Shown here: positions 8,295 through 16,388 of the stretch, in pieces
How the letters are laid out: every line of letters begins with the position of its first letter
Position numbering within the stretch: the first letter of the stretch is position 1
Assembly (NCBI GenBank): GCA_913041905.1
Contig: CAJWJQ010000005.1
Span: 1-37,915, forward strand
DNA: 37,915 bases
From: GCA-2718845 sp913041905
GTDB lineage: Bacteria; Pseudomonadota; Gammaproteobacteria; GCA-002705445; GCA-002716945
Direction: 5' to 3'
Translations under genes and position numbers: made by a program
The notes under the pieces: model-generated
Seen by the model: the letters and a program-made list of their open reading frames with translations, nothing else
Told to the model about the DNA's origin: nothing
The model's database searches: none

Positions 8295-9854
8295 ATGAGC
8301 GGTAGAAATAAAAAATTCGCCATAATAAGTGTTTCTGATAAAAAAAATATTGATAAGATTGCAAACGAGCTAGTTAATAATGGTTATAACATACTATCAA
8401 CTGGTGGCACAGCTAAGTTTTTAACCTCCAAAAATATACCAAACATATCTATCTCAAAATTTACAAAATTTGATGAAATTTTAGAAGGTAGAGTAAAAAC
8501 ATTGCACCCAATAATTCATGCAGGAATATTAGCTAAAGACGAAAAATCACTTAAAAGTATAAAAAACACATCTTACTCATTAATAGACATGGTTATAGTT
8601 AATCTATATCCATTTGAACAAGTTATTTCTAAAAAAAACTGTAAGTTTAGTGATGCTATTGAAAATATAGATATAGGCGGCCCAACTATGTTAAGAGCAG
8701 CTGCAAAAAATCATAATAGAGTTACAGTTTTAACTGACCCAAATAATTATCAAGAGGTTGTGAAAGAGATAAAAAGCAAAGGAGGCACAACAAAAGACCT
8801 AAGATATAAATTAGCATTAAAAGCGTTCTCATTGGTTTCTAAATATGATTCTGCCATAGCAAATTACTTAATAGAAAATTCTAAAACTAAAGAAAATTTA
8901 ATGCCTACAGAATTAAACATTGTTTTAGAAAAAGAGAATAATTTACGTTATGGAGAAAATCCACATCAAAATGCAGCGCTTTATAATATAAAGGTACCAA
9001 AATCTTTAGGTTTTAATTTTAAACAGCTTGCAGGAAAAGAGTTGTCATTTAATAATCTTGTAGATTCAGAAAGCGCCTTATCTTGTGTAAAACAATTTCA
9101 AAAACACGCTTGTGTAATTGTTAAGCATGCAAACCCATGTGGTGTTTCCGAGAGTATATCTCTCCTAAAAGCTTATAATGAAGCATACGAAACAGACCCT
9201 ACTTCTGCATTTGGCGGCATTATAGCATTTAATAAAAGATTGGATCATAAACTGCTTAAAAAGATTTTATCTCAGCAATTTGTTGAAGTAATAATAGCTC
9301 CAAATATTACCAAAGAATGTTTAAGTATAATGAAATCAAAACCAAACGTACGTCTTATAGTTATAGAAGATTTTTCAAAAAATACCAAAACCATTGATAT
9401 GAAATCTCTAAAAAGTAAATTTTTAATTCAAGAAAGTGATGCTAAAGTAATAACTAGAAAAGACTTAAAAGTAGTTACCAAAAAAAAACCCTCTCCTGCA
9501 CAAATAGATGATTTGCTCTTTGCATTTAAAGTGGCTAGATATGTAAAATCTAATGCTATCGTTTTTGTAAAAAACAAAAGAACCCTGGGCATAGGCGCTG
9601 GCCAGATGAGTAGAATAGATTCAACAAATATTGCTCACTCAAAAGCAAAAAAATCTAATATTTCTCTAAAAAATTGTGTCATGGCTTCTGAAGCATTCTT
9701 CCCTTTTAGAGATAATGTTGATTTAGCAAAAAAAATTGGCGTAAGTAGTATTATACAACCTGGTGGATCAGTTAAAGACAAAGAAATTATTTCTATTTCA
9801 AACAAACACAATATCTCAATGGTATTTAGTAGCGTCAGAGTATTTAAACACTAA
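8295..9854 (+). CDS. purH: Bifunctional AICAR formyltransferase / IMP cyclohydrolase
   Basis: Catalyses the last two steps of IMP synthesis. The product is 519 residues, the usual PurH length. The N-terminal IMP cyclohydrolase part has FAIISVSDKKN, STGGTAKFL, KTLHPIIHAGILA and IGGPTMLRAAAKN. The formyltransferase part has LRYGENPHQNAALY, the catalytic KHANPCGV (Lys-His pair) and DPTSAFGGIIAFN. The C-terminus is NISMVFSSVRVFKH. It lies between fis and purD with 2-base spacings on both sides, so all three are one operon. Confidence 0.97.
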   Translation: MSGRNKKFAIISVSDKKNIDKIANELVNNGYNILSTGGTAKFLTSKNIPNISISKFTKFDEILEGRVKTLHPIIHAGILAKDEKSLKSIKNTSYSLIDMVIVNLYPFEQVISKKNCKFSDAIENIDIGGPTMLRAAAKNHNRVTVLTDPNNYQEVVKEIKSKGGTTKDLRYKLALKAFSLVSKYDSAIANYLIENSKTKENLMPTELNIVLEKENNLRYGENPHQNAALYNIKVPKSLGFNFKQLAGKELSFNNLVDSESALSCVKQFQKHACVIVKHANPCGVSESISLLKAYNEAYETDPTSAFGGIIAFNKRLDHKLLKKILSQQFVEVIIAPNITKECLSIMKSKPNVRLIVIEDFSKNTKTIDMKSLKSKFLIQESDAKVITRKDLKVVTKKKPSPAQIDDLLFAFKVARYVKSNAIVFVKNKRTLGIGAGQMSRIDSTNIAHSKAKKSNISLKNCVMASEAFFPFRDNVDLAKKIGVSSIIQPGGSVKDKEIISISNKHNISMVFSSVRVFKH

Positions 9855-9856
9855 TA

Positions 9857-11200
9857 ATGAAAAAAAATATATTAGTTATTGGTCAAGGCGGAAGAGAACA
9901 CGCCTTAGCATGGAAATTATCTAAATCGCAAAAAATACAAAAAACTTATGTTTGCCCTGGAAATGGAGGTACTTTTCTTGAAAAAAATATTATCAATGTC
10001 GATCTAGATATAAAAAATCATAATATACTAATAGATTTTGTTAAGTCTAATAACATTGATTTTACTATTGTAGGTCCAGAAGACCCTTTGGTTAATGGTT
10101 TGGTAAATAGTTTTATAGAAAATGATTTAAAAATTTTTGGACCATTAAAAGAATTTGCAATATTGGAAGGCTCTAAAGTTTTTGCAAAAGATTTTATGTT
10201 AAAAAATGATATTCCAACCGCAAACCATACAATGTTTAATGCTCCTGAAAAAGCAAAAAATTATTTAAAAAATATAAAATACCCTATTGTAATAAAAGCA
10301 GATGGACTAGCCGCAGGAAAAGGAGTGATGATTTGTGAAAATCAAACAGAAGCAGATTATGCTATAGAAAAACTATTTAATATCACACATTCCAATAGAA
10401 TTGTTATTGAAGACTTTTTAAGCGGACAAGAACTCTCAGCAATTTATATATGTAATTCCCAAGGAAAAGATTTTGAAATAGGTTTGCCTTGGACAAAAGA
10501 TTATAAATCTAGAGATGAATATAATTCTGGTCCTAATACAGGAGGCATGGGTGCAGTTAGCCATCCTTTATGTTTTGAACATAAAAATGTTGTATATAAA
10601 TTACACCTTGCTATTGAAGAAACATTAAATAAAACAATTTCTGGCATAAATAAACATAATAAAAAAACAAATCATCAGTACCTTGGATTTTTATATATTG
10701 GTTTAATGCTTGATACGCAAAATAATTTAAGTGTTCTTGAATACAACTGTAGAATGGGCGACCCTGAAACTCAAAACTTAATGCTATATTTAGATAATCA
10801 AGAAGTAGATTTATATGACTATATTGATAGCACAAAAATTAACTCATTTAAAGATTTCAATGTATTAAAGGCTGATAATGATTTATCTAATTATTGTTGT
10901 ACCATAGTGTTAGCTGCGAAAGGATATCCAGGTGAATATAAAAAAGATTTCTATTTAGATATTAGCAATATCCAAGAATCTCAAACATTAAAAATATTTC
11001 ATGCTGGAACCACTATTGATAATAATATAATTAGAGTTACTGGAGGAAGAATTTTGACTGTAAATGTTTTTGGGGAAAACAAAGACGAAGTTATAAATTC
11101 GGCCTATGAAAATATAAAAAAAATTAAAGTTTTTGAGGACAAAGATTTTAAAGATCAGAACCAAGATTTAGTATTCTTTAGAAAAGATATAGGTTCTTAA
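9857..11200 (+). CDS. purD: Phosphoribosylamine-glycine ligase (GAR synthetase)
   Basis: An ATP-grasp enzyme joining glycine to phosphoribosylamine, the second step of purine synthesis. The 447-residue product starts with the family block VIGQGGREHALAWKLS. VCPGNGGT, VIKADGLAAGKGVMIC of the ATP-grasp domain, GPNTGGMGAVS and RMGDPETQ follow. The length is slightly above the E. coli protein (429). It is the last gene of fis-purH-purD. Its stop codon directly abuts the stop of convergent rho with no base between. Confidence 0.96.
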   Translation: MKKNILVIGQGGREHALAWKLSKSQKIQKTYVCPGNGGTFLEKNIINVDLDIKNHNILIDFVKSNNIDFTIVGPEDPLVNGLVNSFIENDLKIFGPLKEFAILEGSKVFAKDFMLKNDIPTANHTMFNAPEKAKNYLKNIKYPIVIKADGLAAGKGVMICENQTEADYAIEKLFNITHSNRIVIEDFLSGQELSAIYICNSQGKDFEIGLPWTKDYKSRDEYNSGPNTGGMGAVSHPLCFEHKNVVYKLHLAIEETLNKTISGINKHNKKTNHQYLGFLYIGLMLDTQNNLSVLEYNCRMGDPETQNLMLYLDNQEVDLYDYIDSTKINSFKDFNVLKADNDLSNYCCTIVLAAKGYPGEYKKDFYLDISNIQESQTLKIFHAGTTIDNNIIRVTGGRILTVNVFGENKDEVINSAYENIKKIKVFEDKDFKDQNQDLVFFRKDIGS

Positions 11201-12457
11201 TTATTTTTTCATCGATTCAAAGAATTCTGAATTAGTTTTAGTAGCTTGAAGTTTATTTAGCATAAATTCCATTGCATCTAATTCATCCATTGAATGTAAT
11301 ACTTTTCTTAAAATCCAAATTTTTTGTAACTCTTCAGGAGTTGTTAATAATTCTTCTTTTCTAGTACCAGAACGGTTTATATTTATAGCAGGATAAATCC
11401 TTTTCTCAGCTATTCTTCTGTCCAAATGGACTTCCATATTACCAGTACCTTTAAACTCTTCATAAATTACCTCATCCATTTTAGAACCAGTATCTATAAG
11501 AGCTGTAGCTAAAATAGTCAGACTACCACCTTCTTCTATATTTCTAGCACCACCAAAGAATCTTTTCGGTTTTGTTAGTGAATTAGCATCAACACCACCA
11601 GACAAAACCTTTCCAGATGATGGGGCAATGGTATTATAAGCCCTAGCAAGCCTTGTGATAGAGTCTAGAAGTATTATCACATCCTTTTTATGCTCTACGA
11701 GTCGTTTAGCTTTTTCTATAACCATTTCTGCTACCTGAACATGTCTATGTGCTGGCTCATCAAATGTACTAGCTACAACTTCTCCTTTAACCATTCTTGA
11801 CATTTCTGTAACTTCTTCTGGTCTTTCATCAATTAATAATACAATTAATATTGCTTCAGGATTATTTGTGGTTAAGCTTTGTGCAATTTGTTGAAGCATA
11901 ATAGTTTTACCAGCTTTAGGAGGAGATATAATAAGCCCTCTTTGACCTTTTCCGATTGGTGCAGCAATATCTACCAATCTACCAGATATATCTTCTCTGC
12001 TTCCATTACCAACTTCCAATCTTAGTCTTTTGTTAGCATGTAAAGGAGTCAAATTTTCAAATAGAATCTTATGTCTTGCATTTTCTGTAGCATCAAAGTT
12101 TACATTGTCAACTTTAAGTAAAGCAAAATACCTTTCTCCTTCTTTTGGCGGTCTTATTTTTCCTTCAACAGTATCTCCTGTTCTTAGAGAAAATTTTCTA
12201 ATTTGACTAGGAGAAACATAAATATCATCTGGCCCAGCTAGATATGAACTACTAGCGTTTCTAAGAAAACCAAAACCATCTTGTAAAATTTCTAACACAC
12301 CGCCTCCTGATATATCTTCTCCACTTGATGAATGATTTTTTAAAATAGTAAAAATTATATCTTGTTTTCTAAGACGTCCTACATTCTCAGCACCAACTTT
12401 CTCAGCCATTTCAACTAATTCTTGTATCGGTTTTTCTTTAAGTTCTGTTAAATTCAT
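11201..12457 (-). CDS. rho: Transcription termination factor Rho
   Basis: Hexameric RNA-dependent ATPase that ends transcription. The length is 418 residues (E. coli 419). The N-terminal Rho domain and cold-shock-like RNA-binding domain include ILQDGFGFLR and DIYVSPSQIRKF. The Walker A SPPKAGKT is at about 178-185. Further conserved blocks are LIDERPEEVTEM, ILLDSITRLARAYN (Walker B) and the Q- and R-loop segment GGVDANSLTKPKRFFGGARN. It follows trxA in the same direction, the trxA-rho order of many gammaproteobacteria. Rho may matter here because convergent genes lack room for hairpin terminators. Confidence 0.98.
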   Translation of the reverse strand: MNLTELKEKPIQELVEMAEKVGAENVGRLRKQDIIFTILKNHSSSGEDISGGGVLEILQDGFGFLRNASSSYLAGPDDIYVSPSQIRKFSLRTGDTVEGKIRPPKEGERYFALLKVDNVNFDATENARHKILFENLTPLHANKRLRLEVGNGSREDISGRLVDIAAPIGKGQRGLIISPPKAGKTIMLQQIAQSLTTNNPEAILIVLLIDERPEEVTEMSRMVKGEVVASTFDEPAHRHVQVAEMVIEKAKRLVEHKKDVIILLDSITRLARAYNTIAPSSGKVLSGGVDANSLTKPKRFFGGARNIEEGGSLTILATALIDTGSKMDEVIYEEFKGTGNMEVHLDRRIAEKRIYPAININRSGTRKEELLTTPEELQKIWILRKVLHSMDELDAMEFMLNKLQATKTNSEFFESMKK

Positions 12458-12485
12458 AGTATTTGTATAGATATTGTTTATTTAA

Positions 12486-12507
12486 AATTGAAAAGATTAT
12501 TTCAATT
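12486..12507 (-). promoter_or_regulatory. Weak hairpin in the trxA-rho spacer
   Basis: Inverted repeat AATTGAAA, 6-base loop, TTTCAATT, located 18 bases after the trxA stop and before rho. It is all A/T-rich and followed on the minus strand by only a short T run, so it could be a leaky terminator or leader element of rho. rho leaders are known sites of autoregulation in E. coli. Evidence is only the repeat. Confidence 0.25.
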
Positions 12508-12524
12508 AGATAGTTTTCTTTTCC

Positions 12525-12845
12525 TCATAGATTATCATTTAAAAAATTTGTTAATTCAGATTTACTTAGCACCCCTACATTCGTTGCTGCTAATTCTCCA
12601 TTTTTAAATATCATAATAGTTGGTATTCCACGTATTCCATATATAGGAGCTGTTTTTGGATTCTCATCAATATTAAGTTTAGTAAATTTAATATTATCAA
12701 ATTCTGCAGCTATCTCATCAATTACTGGACCTAAAACTTTACATGGCCCACACCATTCAGCCCAAAAATCAATTAACACAGGTTTGTCTGATTTTAAAAC
12801 TTCCATTTCAAAACTATCATCCGTAATATTATGTACTGTGCTCAA
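12525..12845 (-). CDS. trxA: Thioredoxin 1
   Basis: A small cytoplasmic dithiol reductase, 106 residues. The active site WCGPCK has Cys32 and Cys35 in the fold FWAEWCGPCKVLGP. The cis-proline region GIRGIPTIMIFKNGE and the ending are standard. It reduces ribonucleotide reductase and other targets, and feeds electrons to DsbD in the membrane. A well-formed promoter lies at 12923-12950. rho follows about 67 bases downstream. Confidence 0.97.
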   Translation of the reverse strand: MSTVHNITDDSFEMEVLKSDKPVLIDFWAEWCGPCKVLGPVIDEIAAEFDNIKFTKLNIDENPKTAPIYGIRGIPTIMIFKNGELAATNVGVLSKSELTNFLNDNL

Positions 12846-12922
12846 AAAAAAATTTCCTCTTGTTAAATTATGATGGTCAATTATTTCGAATTGAATTTTT
12901 GATTAGCTCAATGAATAATCTA

Positions 12923-12950
12923 ATAATATGCTTTTTTCTAAATATGTCAA
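12923..12950 (-). promoter_or_regulatory. Sigma-70 promoter for trxA(-rho)
   Basis: On the minus strand, TTGACA (12945-12950), a 16-base spacer and TATTAT (12923-12928). The -35 is a perfect consensus and the -10 has one mismatch. Predicted transcription start is about 70 bases before the trxA ATG. Its presence shows trxA need not depend on the upstream PEPCK-like gene. Confidence 0.6.
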
Positions 12951-12952
12951 GT

Positions 12953-12972
12953 TTTATCAGTTTTCTGATAAA
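12953..12972 (-). terminator. Hairpin just after the PEPCK-like gene
   Basis: Perfect 8-base stem TTTATCAG / CTGATAAA with a 4-base loop, starting 2 bases after the stop codon of the PEPCK-like gene and immediately before the -35 box of the trxA promoter. There is no T run after it on the minus strand, so intrinsic termination would be weak. It could mark the transcript end or protect the 3' end. Confidence 0.35.
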
Positions 12973-12974
12973 TG

Positions 12975-14894
12975 CTAGATTAAACTCATGTTTAAAACGC
13001 CTTCCATTTTTTCGGCCATCTCTGATTTTCCAGTTCTACTATCACCAATTGTAGCTATTGTTATATCAACTTGTTTATTTGTCCCATCACCAATACGTTT
13101 TCTCTTCTCTATTGCAGTTCTTTTTATAAGATCAATCATGTCGTGCGCAGCTCTTTCAGGGCCTTTATGCTCTACAAGATCTCTATCATCAAAACCACAT
13201 TTTTTTAGACGATCATCAGTGCTATCTTTATATACGCCAGCCATAAGCATACTATGAGCTACTCCTATTTTCATTATTCCTTGTTCTACGCGTTGTTTAA
13301 TAATTTTAAAAAATTTCTGTTCAATTTTTTCAAACTTTTCAAAATATTCTTCATGATTTTTAACCAACGAACCATCTTTCTCTTTCAATAAAGGAAATGG
13401 ATTAGCCCAATAACTTATTTCAACTTCACCTCTATGCGTTTGAGTGCTTCCAGCAGCAACTCTTGCGCCGCTTCTAAAGTGTTCTAAGGCTTCATCTACA
13501 GTCATATCAGTATTCATGCAAGATTTATTTTTTGGAATAATCTCATAATTATTTAAATACAAAAGAACATCAAGTTCGGATCCTGTAGATATCTCAGAGT
13601 ATTCAGTAACTGGCACAATCTGTCTTGCGTTAGTACCAGAATGTTTATTATAACCAATTTCCCTACCTTCCATTTGCATTTTAGCATGTTCACTAAACCC
13701 ATCTAAACAAGCAAATGCACCAGTCTCAGTTCCATAAAAAACTGGCGTTTCATTAGAGTTTTTATTTTCAATTTTAGCTCTTCCCATATCATCAGCTTTA
13801 ACAAATGAATCAAAAATATAAGGTTCATTTGTTTTCTCATCAAATCTCACAACATATCTTGTTGCTCCGCAATGAAGAGGTAAATCACCATTAATAATAC
13901 ATAGAACATTGTGTAGAGTTAATATAGGTTTTTTACCATAACCAAAATATTTACAATCATCAATATTTGGTATTAAACCAACAAGTAAATTATTTTTCTT
14001 ATCATGGTAATAACCCAAGTCTTTCATATCAGAATTAGGGCATCCAAAAATAAAAATTCCATCAGGTTGTTTTTCAGTAATATTCTTCACATTAGAAAAA
14101 GGAAATAGATTTAAAAGCCCTGGCTCCATTTCAATACAACCGCGCGATTTGTGTACATAACAAAGTATATTCCACGCACCAACTTCAAATGGAATAGCGA
14201 CGTAATCATCCGCATTAAATTTGTTATTTTTAAATGGATTATGATCAAGGGCAAAAAAAGGAAAAGCTCTCTTGTTTGCATGAGTTGTATAATAAACCCC
14301 AGTTCTCATATCTGCCGCAGTAGTCATAGGCACTTGGTTTAAACTAGAATAATCACCAGGTAGATTTACAAAATGACCAGAAATTTCTCCAACTGCAACA
14401 TTGGGGTGACACTCAAGGCCTTTTGTTCTTCTTACTCCTTCACCTAACCCAGCTTTTATAAGTAAAATTCTTCTAGTTTCAACTATAAGTTCTGATAACT
14501 TTTCAGCTTTTACAGACACTTTATCTTTAATGGTTTCAGCATCTGTGGAATCTTCCAAAATTTCATTATGAAGCCTTACAAGTCGCGTATATGACTTTGT
14601 TCTATAATGATGAAATGCACCATCAAGAAATTTAACACTATCTCTATGAGATTTTAATTCATCTCCAGAAAATGGTGTAGCTCCCTCCAATATATCTATA
14701 AAAGTAGTAGCATCAATACTTTTGATATAATCTATTTTATGTAGAAGATCTTCTTTTAAATCTTCATCTTTTCGATTTTTTAAATCTTTTATAAATTGTT
14801 TTTTATATATCTCTACGTATTTAGAAAAAGCTGTACTTTTAAGCAGTTGTATTGGTGTTGTACATCCATCTCTAACTTCTAGAATTTCTTCCAT
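12975..14894 (-). CDS. PEPCK-like protein with C-terminal P-loop, unknown function
   Basis: A 639-residue soluble protein with no signal or membrane segment. From about residue 320 it follows ATP-dependent PEP carboxykinase landmarks. GKKP (320-323) and LPLHCGA (338-344) place Lys322 and His341 19 apart, as in E. coli Lys213-His232. ADDMG (367-371) lies where GDDEHG is expected. ETGAFACLD, TNAR (421-424, like ENTR) and SGARVAAG (475-482, like SGYTAKVAG) follow, then ISYWANPFPLL. The Walker A loop expected between LPLHC and the DD pair is absent. GDSRTGKSE instead appears at 617-625, preceded by a beta strand, and the protein ends 14 residues later. Residues 1-310 resemble nothing I know. It is divergent from sat. 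Start: ATG with AGAGAG upstream. The reaction is unknown; true PEP carboxykinase activity is doubtful. Confidence 0.7.
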   Translation of the reverse strand: MEEILEVRDGCTTPIQLLKSTAFSKYVEIYKKQFIKDLKNRKDEDLKEDLLHKIDYIKSIDATTFIDILEGATPFSGDELKSHRDSVKFLDGAFHHYRTKSYTRLVRLHNEILEDSTDAETIKDKVSVKAEKLSELIVETRRILLIKAGLGEGVRRTKGLECHPNVAVGEISGHFVNLPGDYSSLNQVPMTTAADMRTGVYYTTHANKRAFPFFALDHNPFKNNKFNADDYVAIPFEVGAWNILCYVHKSRGCIEMEPGLLNLFPFSNVKNITEKQPDGIFIFGCPNSDMKDLGYYHDKKNNLLVGLIPNIDDCKYFGYGKKPILTLHNVLCIINGDLPLHCGATRYVVRFDEKTNEPYIFDSFVKADDMGRAKIENKNSNETPVFYGTETGAFACLDGFSEHAKMQMEGREIGYNKHSGTNARQIVPVTEYSEISTGSELDVLLYLNNYEIIPKNKSCMNTDMTVDEALEHFRSGARVAAGSTQTHRGEVEISYWANPFPLLKEKDGSLVKNHEEYFEKFEKIEQKFFKIIKQRVEQGIMKIGVAHSMLMAGVYKDSTDDRLKKCGFDDRDLVEHKGPERAAHDMIDLIKRTAIEKRKRIGDGTNKQVDITIATIGDSRTGKSEMAEKMEGVLNMSLI

Positions 14895-14928
14895 TTTTAA
14901 CTCTCTTTTTAGTTTAATTTATTTTATG

Positions 14929-14934
14929 ATTATA
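14929..14934 (-). promoter_or_regulatory. Possible -10 box for the PEPCK-like gene
   Basis: Perfect TATAAT on the minus strand, 34 bases before the ATG of the PEPCK-like gene. No good -35 is seen at the right distance, so an activator may be needed or the match is chance. It lies in the 160-base region shared with sat. Confidence 0.3.
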
Positions 14935-14972
14935 TTTGTAAATTTCATGCTTTTCTTGACCTTAAAAAACAC

Positions 14973-15001
14973 TTGGATTTTTAAGCAACGTTGATTATAG
15001 T
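14973..15001 (+). promoter_or_regulatory. Candidate promoter for sat
   Basis: TTGGAT (14973-14978), a 17-base spacer and TATAGT (14996-15001). The predicted start near 15008 gives a leader of about 47 bases to the preferred sat ATG at 15055. Confidence 0.5.
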
Positions 15002-15054
15002 ATTAGTCTTCTCTATCATCAATGAGAAATTTAATAAAAACTAATGGATTTTTT

Positions 15055-16254
15055 ATGACAAATTTGGTAAGCCCACATGGATTAGAATCACTAAAACCTT
15101 TATATATAAAGGATTCTGAGGAAAAAAAGGAAATAATCAAGAGTTCAAAAAACCTTCCAAAAATCATGCTTAATTCAGCTGCTGCAGCTAATGTGGTAAT
15201 GCTTGGGGCTGGTTATTTTACGCCTTTGTCTGGTTTTATGGATAAATCTGATGCCTTTAGTGTTGCCAGGGATATGGTTACTGAATCAGGTCTTTTTTGG
15301 CCAATACCTATATTAAATATAACTAAAGAAATAAATTCGAATATAAAAGCTGGGTCAGAGATTGCATTATTGGATCCTAATGTTGATGGTAACCCAATAA
15401 TTGCAATACAAACCATTAAGGAAATAGAAGAATTAAATAATAATGAGTTAGAAGAAATAACTAAAAATATATTTGGTACAACAGATGCTGAGCATCCGGG
15501 AGTAAAAAATTTTATAAGCTTAGGAAATATTATAATTTCTGGAGAAATAAAAGTTTTAAATTATAGTTATTTCCCTAAAGAATTTCCTGGAACATTTGCA
15601 ACAGCACAAGAAATTAGAGATATATTGACAAGAGCTAATTGGCAAAAAGTTGTTGCTTTTCAAACCCGTAATCCAATGCACAGGGCTCACGAAGAATTAT
15701 GTAAAATGGCACTTGATAGACTTAACGCTGATGGAGTTTTAATTCATATGACTTTAGGTAAGTTGAAAGAAGGTGATATACCCGGTGACATCAGAGATGC
15801 AGCAATTAGAAAAATGGTAGAATTATATTTTCCAAAAAATACAGCTATAATTTCAGGGTTTGGTTTTGACATGTTGTACGCAGGACCAAAAGAGGCATTA
15901 TTGCACGCTACCTTTAGACAAAATTGTGGGTGTAGTCATTTAATCGTGGGCAGAGATCATGCGGGGGTTGGAGATTATTACGAACCATTTGAGGCACAAG
16001 AAATTTTTGATTGTGATATAGTTAAAAATTCTCTAAAAATACAAATTTTTGCTGCTGACCACACTGCTTTTTCTAGAAAGCTCAATAAAGTTGTTATGAT
16101 GAGAGATGTTGAAGATCATACAAAGGATGATTTTGTTCTATTATCGGGAACAAAAGTGAGAGAGATGTTATCAGAAGGTATTGATTTACCGCAAGAATTC
16201 GCCAGGAAAGAAGTTGCTGATATTTTAATGAGATATTATCAGTTAAAAAAATAA
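15055..16254 (+). CDS. sat: Sulfate adenylyltransferase (ATP sulfurylase), dissimilatory type
   Basis: In sulfur oxidisers it runs in reverse, converting APS and pyrophosphate to ATP and sulfate. Homo-oligomeric Sat type, not CysND. From Met at 15055 the product has 399 residues and opens TNLVSPHGLESLKPL, the family N-terminus. Active-site blocks are QTRNPMHRAHE (about 203-213, with the HxxH) and GRDHAGVGDYY (about 299-309), then SGTKVREML near the end. The frame is open from an ATG at 15022 that would add 11 residues with no ribosome site, so I prefer 15055. It stands upstream of aprMBA in the same direction but has its own promoter, separated by about 130 bases. Confidence 0.96.
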   Translation: MTNLVSPHGLESLKPLYIKDSEEKKEIIKSSKNLPKIMLNSAAAANVVMLGAGYFTPLSGFMDKSDAFSVARDMVTESGLFWPIPILNITKEINSNIKAGSEIALLDPNVDGNPIIAIQTIKEIEELNNNELEEITKNIFGTTDAEHPGVKNFISLGNIIISGEIKVLNYSYFPKEFPGTFATAQEIRDILTRANWQKVVAFQTRNPMHRAHEELCKMALDRLNADGVLIHMTLGKLKEGDIPGDIRDAAIRKMVELYFPKNTAIISGFGFDMLYAGPKEALLHATFRQNCGCSHLIVGRDHAGVGDYYEPFEAQEIFDCDIVKNSLKIQIFAADHTAFSRKLNKVVMMRDVEDHTKDDFVLLSGTKVREMLSEGIDLPQEFARKEVADILMRYYQLKK

Positions 16255-16282
16255 TAATTTATCATTTTTTATAAATAATTAA

Positions 16283-16311
16283 TTCCTAATATTGTTAATT
16301 TACATTATAAT
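16283..16311 (+). promoter_or_regulatory. Candidate promoter for the apr operon
   Basis: Perfect -10 TATAAT (16306-16311) with a poor -35, TTCCTA (16283-16288), 17 bases upstream. The predicted transcription start near 16318 gives a leader of about 70 bases before aprM. The weak -35 could mean activation by a regulator. Confidence 0.45.
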
Positions 16312-16341
16312 CTCATGAGGAATATAGATGAGAGAGCGCTA

Positions 16342-16377
16342 ATGCTAGCAAATCAAAGCATTCCAAGAAGATACTAG
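16342..16377 (+). other. Possible leader peptide ORF before aprM
   Basis: An 11-codon frame MLANQSIPRRY ending in TAG at 16375-16377, 11 bases before the aprM ATG. A GAGAG sequence lies about 7 bases before its ATG. The same frame is open from an earlier ATG at 16315 (20 codons), but that would fall near the predicted transcription start. It could be a short translated leader that couples to aprM, or chance. There is no comparative support. Confidence 0.25.
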
Positions 16378-16388
16378 GGAGAGAATAT

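Noticed and set aside
12846..12974. Continuation of the PEPCK-like protein by frameshift
   Set aside because: The region has only short frames, a hairpin and the trxA promoter; no kinase motif is found there.
16252..16281. A/T-only hairpin after sat as a terminator
   Set aside because: The stem has a mismatch and no G/C pairs, and no T run follows; too weak to call.
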